From Bog-950 sp964493695 (GTDB lineage: Bacteria > Bacteroidota > Bacteroidia > Chitinophagales > LD1), in assembly GCA_964493695.1 (NCBI GenBank), contig CAZBPG010000002.1, positions 69,258 to 133,257 on the forward strand: a stretch of 64,000 nucleotides of DNA. Reading direction: 5' to 3'. The notes under the pieces were generated by a model, which was not told the origin of the DNA, searched no databases, and was given only the letters and a program-made list of their open reading frames with translations. This document shows positions 60,344 to 64,000 of the stretch, in pieces (the first letter of the stretch is position 1; every line of letters begins with the position of its first letter). The position numbers and the translations under genes are program-made.

Positions 60344-61474
60344 TTACTCTTCCGCGCTATTCTTCATTTTCATCAAAGCCGCATATGCATTGCGGGTAAT
60401 AATTTTTTTGCTACTCCATTCTTCTCTGTTTGGAGTGATGATTTCAACATTGCCATTGTCGCTTACACCGGTTTGCACTTCGGTGAGATCAAAGTTGTTA
60501 TTGCCGACATCGGTAAAAACATAGTTTTTGTTTTGCCAGCGAACCAAGGCTTCTTCGGGAACGGTGAGTGCATCATTGCTCTGCACATTAATTTCGGCAT
60601 TCATAAACATGCCGGGCAAAAGTTCTTTGTCATACTTTTTAAAATGGCAATGCACTTCGGCTGCACGGTTAGCATCTAAGTTGCGGCTTACCAAAATTAT
60701 TTCTGCTTCGTACTTTTTATCGGCATTCTGATTGGCATAGGCAATTACTTTTTGCCCAATAGAAAGTTTATTCACGTCTTTCTCAAAAACAGTGAGATTC
60801 AGATGCACATCTTCGGGATTTACCAATTCAAACAACACATCGGTAGGGCTTACATAACGCCCGATGTTCACATCAACGGCCGATACAAAACCATTGATAG
60901 GCGAATACACATTTACGCTGCGCGATAAATTGTCTTCGTTGAGTGTTGTTGGGTTGATGCCAATCAGTTGCAGTTTTTCGCTGAGCGATTTCACCAACAC
61001 CTTCTGACTTTCGTAATCGGCTTTTGCCTGCTGAAACGTTTTATCGCTGTTGGCTTTGGTAGCGTTCAATTCTTTTTGGCGATTGAAATCAGCTTCCGAG
61101 AAACTGAGTTTTGCTTTAGCCATCAGGTAATCCTGTTGCAGTTGAATGTATTGAGGGTCTTCCAACACAGCCAGCACTTCGCCTTTGCTAATGTGCATAC
61201 CCGGCAGCAGTTTGGTAGATTTTAAATATCCGCCCAATGGAAAGCTGATGCTCACCATGTTTTGTGGCGGCACATCAATAGCTCCATTTACTTTCAGCAC
61301 CGATGAAATAGTTTTCACTTCGGCTGTACCGGTTTGTATGCTGGCAATTTTCATTTGCCCGGCTGTAAGCGAAACGCTGTTTTCGTTGGCGTTTGCCGGT
61401 TTGGTTTCGTTAGTTGTTTGGCTGCTGTTGCATGCCGAAAAGAATATGATGAGGAGGAGGAGATACTTTTTCAT
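60344..61474 (-). CDS. RND efflux periplasmic adaptor (membrane fusion lipoprotein)
   Basis: About 376 residues. I chose ATG 61474 (MKKYLLLLIIFFSAC), which gives a lipoprotein signal with Cys15 and lies 10 bases after the upstream gene's stop; the longer frame overlaps that gene. Lipoyl-like halves (VSISFPLGGYLKSTKLLPGM and VYSPINGFVSAVDVNIGRYV), a coiled-coil hairpin (about 95-165) and a beta-barrel region follow. It bridges the RND pump and outer-membrane channel. The metal substrate is not readable from this protein. Confidence 0.93.
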   Translation of the reverse strand: MKKYLLLLIIFFSACNSSQTTNETKPANANENSVSLTAGQMKIASIQTGTAEVKTISSVLKVNGAIDVPPQNMVSISFPLGGYLKSTKLLPGMHISKGEVLAVLEDPQYIQLQQDYLMAKAKLSFSEADFNRQKELNATKANSDKTFQQAKADYESQKVLVKSLSEKLQLIGINPTTLNEDNLSRSVNVYSPINGFVSAVDVNIGRYVSPTDVLFELVNPEDVHLNLTVFEKDVNKLSIGQKVIAYANQNADKKYEAEIILVSRNLDANRAAEVHCHFKKYDKELLPGMFMNAEINVQSNDALTVPEEALVRWQNKNYVFTDVGNNNFDLTEVQTGVSDNGNVEIITPNREEWSSKKIITRNAYAALMKMKNSAEE

Positions 61475-61484
61475 GGTTAATGAT

Positions 61485-64000
61485 TTATTGTTTTCCCGAA
61501 ATTTTTTCCAATTCAAAAACAGACAGGTTGTATTGATAAACCAGATCCGTGTATTCACTTTTTATGCTAATGCTTTGGTGCAGCAACATGCTCCATTCCA
61601 GGTAACTGATTTCGCCTGCAGCAAACTGCCGGTTGGCGGTTTCAATAATGGTGGTTGCATTGTTCAGTACCGAGTTTTCGTAGTGAGCTAAACTCTGCTC
61701 ATACTTTTTTACGTTGGTAGTTGCTGCTTCAAATGCCGTAGTGAGTTTTTGTTTTTCTAACTCAAAATCGGTTTGTGCTTTCAGCCAGTTCTTTTTTGCT
61801 GCCGCAATTTTTGCCGCTTGTCCGCTAAAAAATATAGGAATGAAAATACCCGCGTTCGCTGTATTGAAACGCTTGCTAGCATTGAAGTAAACATCGCTGC
61901 CATTCACATTTTGCAACCCGATGATAGACATGTTGTTGTACCCCACATTAAAATCGGGCGCCAGTTTGTTGCGCTCCAATTTCCATTGGTGTTTATACAG
62001 GTTCATCAAATGTGTCTCGCGAACCAGCAACGGACTGGATGCTAATTGCGAAGTATCGGGCAACGAAACGAACAGATACTTCTGCGCTCCGATTTCCGGC
62101 TCATAAAAAACAGAATCGTTCAACAAGCGATTGAAATGTTGAAGTGAAATGCTTAAATCGTTTTTCAGCATTTGTAGTTGATTGGCAATTTGGCTGCGCG
62201 AAGCCGCAGCGGTAGTTTTCTCCAATAAATTAGTTTCTCCCCTTTCGTATCGCTGTATTGCTTTTTGCAGGAATGCATCGTAAATGCTGTCGACAAACAA
62301 GAGTAGCTTTTGCTTCTCGCGCATGTTCAAAATCTGATAGTAAAGCGACTTTACCTGCACGCGGATTTCCAATTCCGTTAGTTTGGTTTCGCTTTGCGCT
62401 ATCCGATAATTTTCATTCAGCACTTTCTTTTGCTGCACATACACACCGGGAAAAGCAAACCCTTGCGAGATACCAAAGCGCGTATCGTTGTAAGTGGTGT
62501 TTATCTGTCCGTATTCAGCAATCACATTTGTTTTGCTTATATCCAAATAACTACGCCTCAACTTTTCATTGGCTTGCTCGTTAATTTGAGCGCTACGCAA
62601 AGTGAGGTTATTCTTATGCGCAATATTTAACGCCTGTTCCAAGGAAATACTTTGTTGCGCATCGGAAAGTTGGGCAGAAAAAATCAAAGCGATAACGGAG
62701 GCAACCGTAGCAACAGATTTTTTCATTCTTCTCTCCATAAATGTTTCATACAACACATAAAGAATAGGTAATACAAAAAGTGTGAGTAGCGTGGCAGAAA
62801 CAATTCCGCCAATAACCACTGTGGCTAATGGGCGTTGCACTTCGGCACCGGCACCGTTGCTAACCGCCATGGGAATAAAACCAAGCGAAGGAGCGAGTGC
62901 GGTCATCAGCACCGAGCGTAAACGAATTTTAGTTCCCTGAATCACAATTCTGCGAACGTCTGTCAAACCTTCACTTTTCAAGCGTTTGAACTCGGCAATC
63001 AACACAATGCCGTTGAGCACCGCCACACCAAACAAAGCGATGAAACCCACACCTGCCGAAATGCTGAAATTCATTCCGCGCAACCATAAAGCAAGAATGC
63101 CTCCAATAGCAGAAAGCGGAATGGCTGTATAGATAAGAACGCTCTCGCCAATAGTGCCAATAGCAAAATACAGCAACAAAAAAATGAGCAACAGCGCCAC
63201 TGGCACCGCCACTGACAAACGTTGCTTAGCTGCTTGCAGGTTTTCAAAAGTTCCGCCATAGGTTACATAGTAGCCCGCAGGAAACTTGATTTGCTTTTCA
63301 GTTTTTTGTTGCAGTTCGTTCACAATGGTTTGCACATCGCGCCCGCGAACATTAAAGCCCACCACAATTCTGCGCTTGGTTTCCTCGCGCTGTATTTGAT
63401 TGGGTCCTTCAATCACATTTACATCGGCTACCTGATACAAAGGCACCTGCGCACCGCTTGGCGCAGCGATTAAGAGATTCTGCACATCGGTTACATCTCT
63501 GCGCAACTCATTGCCTACACGCACCACTAAATCAAACCGCTTTTCGCCTTCATACACCATGCCGGTGCTTTGTCCGGCAAAAGCCGCGTTCAGCGTGCGG
63601 TTCACATCCGAAATATTTAAACCAAATTTGGCAATGGCATCGCGCTTGTAATTTACCACCACCTGCGGCATACCGGTTACGCTTTCTACATACAAATCTT
63701 TGGCGCCATCTACGGTTTCAATTATGCCACCGAGTTTTTGCGCATACAATGCGAGAGTGTCAAGGTCTTCACCAAAAATTTTGCAAACCACATCTTGGCG
63801 TGCACCGGTCATCAATTCATTAAATCGCATTTGCACCGGAAACTGAAAACCGGTAGTTAATCCCGGCACAACCTGCAACGCACTGCTCATCTTCTCTGCC
63901 AACTCAGGAAATGTTTTTGCCGAAGTCCATTCTTTTTTGGGTTTGAGAATCACCATCATGTCGCCTGTTTCAATGGGCATAGGGTCGGTGGGAATTTCAC
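61485..64000 (-). CDS. CusA/CzcA-type RND pump fused to TolC-like channel (5' partial)
   Basis: The frame runs off the right edge (EIPTDPMPIETGDMMVILKP), so the N-terminal half is missing. Residues 1-410 from the first ATG are the second half of a heavy-metal RND pump: porter loops, then helices with FSISAGVGFIALFGVAVLNG and LRSVLMTALAPSLGFIPMA. Without a stop it continues through a signal-peptide-like segment (MKKSVATVASVIALIFSA, at 62726 downward) into two outer-membrane-efflux (TolC) repeats to the end. Such fusions are known in Bacteroidota. The adaptor follows 10 bases later. Confidence 0.94.
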   Translation of the reverse strand, partial: EIPTDPMPIETGDMMVILKPKKEWTSAKTFPELAEKMSSALQVVPGLTTGFQFPVQMRFNELMTGARQDVVCKIFGEDLDTLALYAQKLGGIIETVDGAKDLYVESVTGMPQVVVNYKRDAIAKFGLNISDVNRTLNAAFAGQSTGMVYEGEKRFDLVVRVGNELRRDVTDVQNLLIAAPSGAQVPLYQVADVNVIEGPNQIQREETKRRIVVGFNVRGRDVQTIVNELQQKTEKQIKFPAGYYVTYGGTFENLQAAKQRLSVAVPVALLLIFLLLYFAIGTIGESVLIYTAIPLSAIGGILALWLRGMNFSISAGVGFIALFGVAVLNGIVLIAEFKRLKSEGLTDVRRIVIQGTKIRLRSVLMTALAPSLGFIPMAVSNGAGAEVQRPLATVVIGGIVSATLLTLFVLPILYVLYETFMERRMKKSVATVASVIALIFSAQLSDAQQSISLEQALNIAHKNNLTLRSAQINEQANEKLRRSYLDISKTNVIAEYGQINTTYNDTRFGISQGFAFPGVYVQQKKVLNENYRIAQSETKLTELEIRVQVKSLYYQILNMREKQKLLLFVDSIYDAFLQKAIQRYERGETNLLEKTTAAASRSQIANQLQMLKNDLSISLQHFNRLLNDSVFYEPEIGAQKYLFVSLPDTSQLASSPLLVRETHLMNLYKHQWKLERNKLAPDFNVGYNNMSIIGLQNVNGSDVYFNASKRFNTANAGIFIPIFFSGQAAKIAAAKKNWLKAQTDFELEKQKLTTAFEAATTNVKKYEQSLAHYENSVLNNATTIIETANRQFAAGEISYLEWSMLLHQSISIKSEYTDLVYQYNLSVFELEKISGKQ

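Noticed and set aside
62700..62726. Separate tolC gene beginning at the internal Met
   Set aside because: The frame is continuous with the RND pump and fused forms are known in this phylum; kept as a finding, not as a separate gene.

Overview
The window is chromosomal DNA from a member of the Bacteroidota, probably on the Chitinophagales/Sphingobacteriales side; the lower rank is a guess. The evidence is a type IX secretion (T9SS) sorting domain on a giant surface protein, a PorZ-like T9SS component, promoters of the Bacteroidota type (TTG, 19 nt, TAnnTTTG), an RND pump fused to its TolC-like channel, and many small SusD-free surface and cell-wall genes with weak Shine-Dalgarno signals. A run of ten Ns at 17209-17218 shows a draft scaffold, possibly a metagenome bin.

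Layout. 1-5913: complex I genes nuoL (5' end outside the window) and nuoM, separated by about 2.7 kb of AT-richer accessory DNA. That insert holds an MntA/HepT toxin-antitoxin pair, a second degenerate copy of the nuoL 3' end, and a translationally coupled AAA ATPase plus DUF4276 (TOPRIM-like) pair that looks like a split OLD-type defence module. nuoN is not found after nuoM. 5914-6740: a 42-bp tandem repeat inside a probable fibronectin-III gene remnant. 6741-18308: one 3855-residue secreted modular protein. 18398-22116: an ECF sigma factor and, divergently, uvrA behind a near-consensus promoter. 22135-29337: a long coiled-coil OmpA-like protein followed by the cell elongation genes mreD, mrdA (PBP2) and rodA. 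29349-34718: tag, a GT39-like glycosyltransferase, a citrulline hydrolase-like gene convergent with a class III aminotransferase, and a sulfotransferase.

34770-41176: polA, recR, a glycosyltransferase fused to a vestigial sugar-phosphotransferase, a small secreted protein and recO. 41205-45987: three polytopic membrane proteins of glycosyltransferase-C type, two of them tandem paralogues. 46001-52360: porZ, two tandem serine hydrolases, comF and a PolB-like exonuclease, all on the minus strand. 52408-54618: comEC. 54621-58028: a leucine-rich-repeat protein and lysS. 58107-64000: a minus-strand operon, read from the right edge inward, with the RND-TolC fusion (5' end outside the window), its membrane-fusion lipoprotein, a flavin reductase-like protein, an alpha/beta hydrolase and a small lipoprotein, closed by a terminator.

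The strongest unusual signal is the insert in the nuo operon: two defence-type modules, a displaced nuoL tail that implies integration at the gene's 3' end, and small dispersed repeats that also occur in frame inside nuoM (and a different one inside nuoL). No tRNA, rRNA, CRISPR array or complete insertion sequence was seen.
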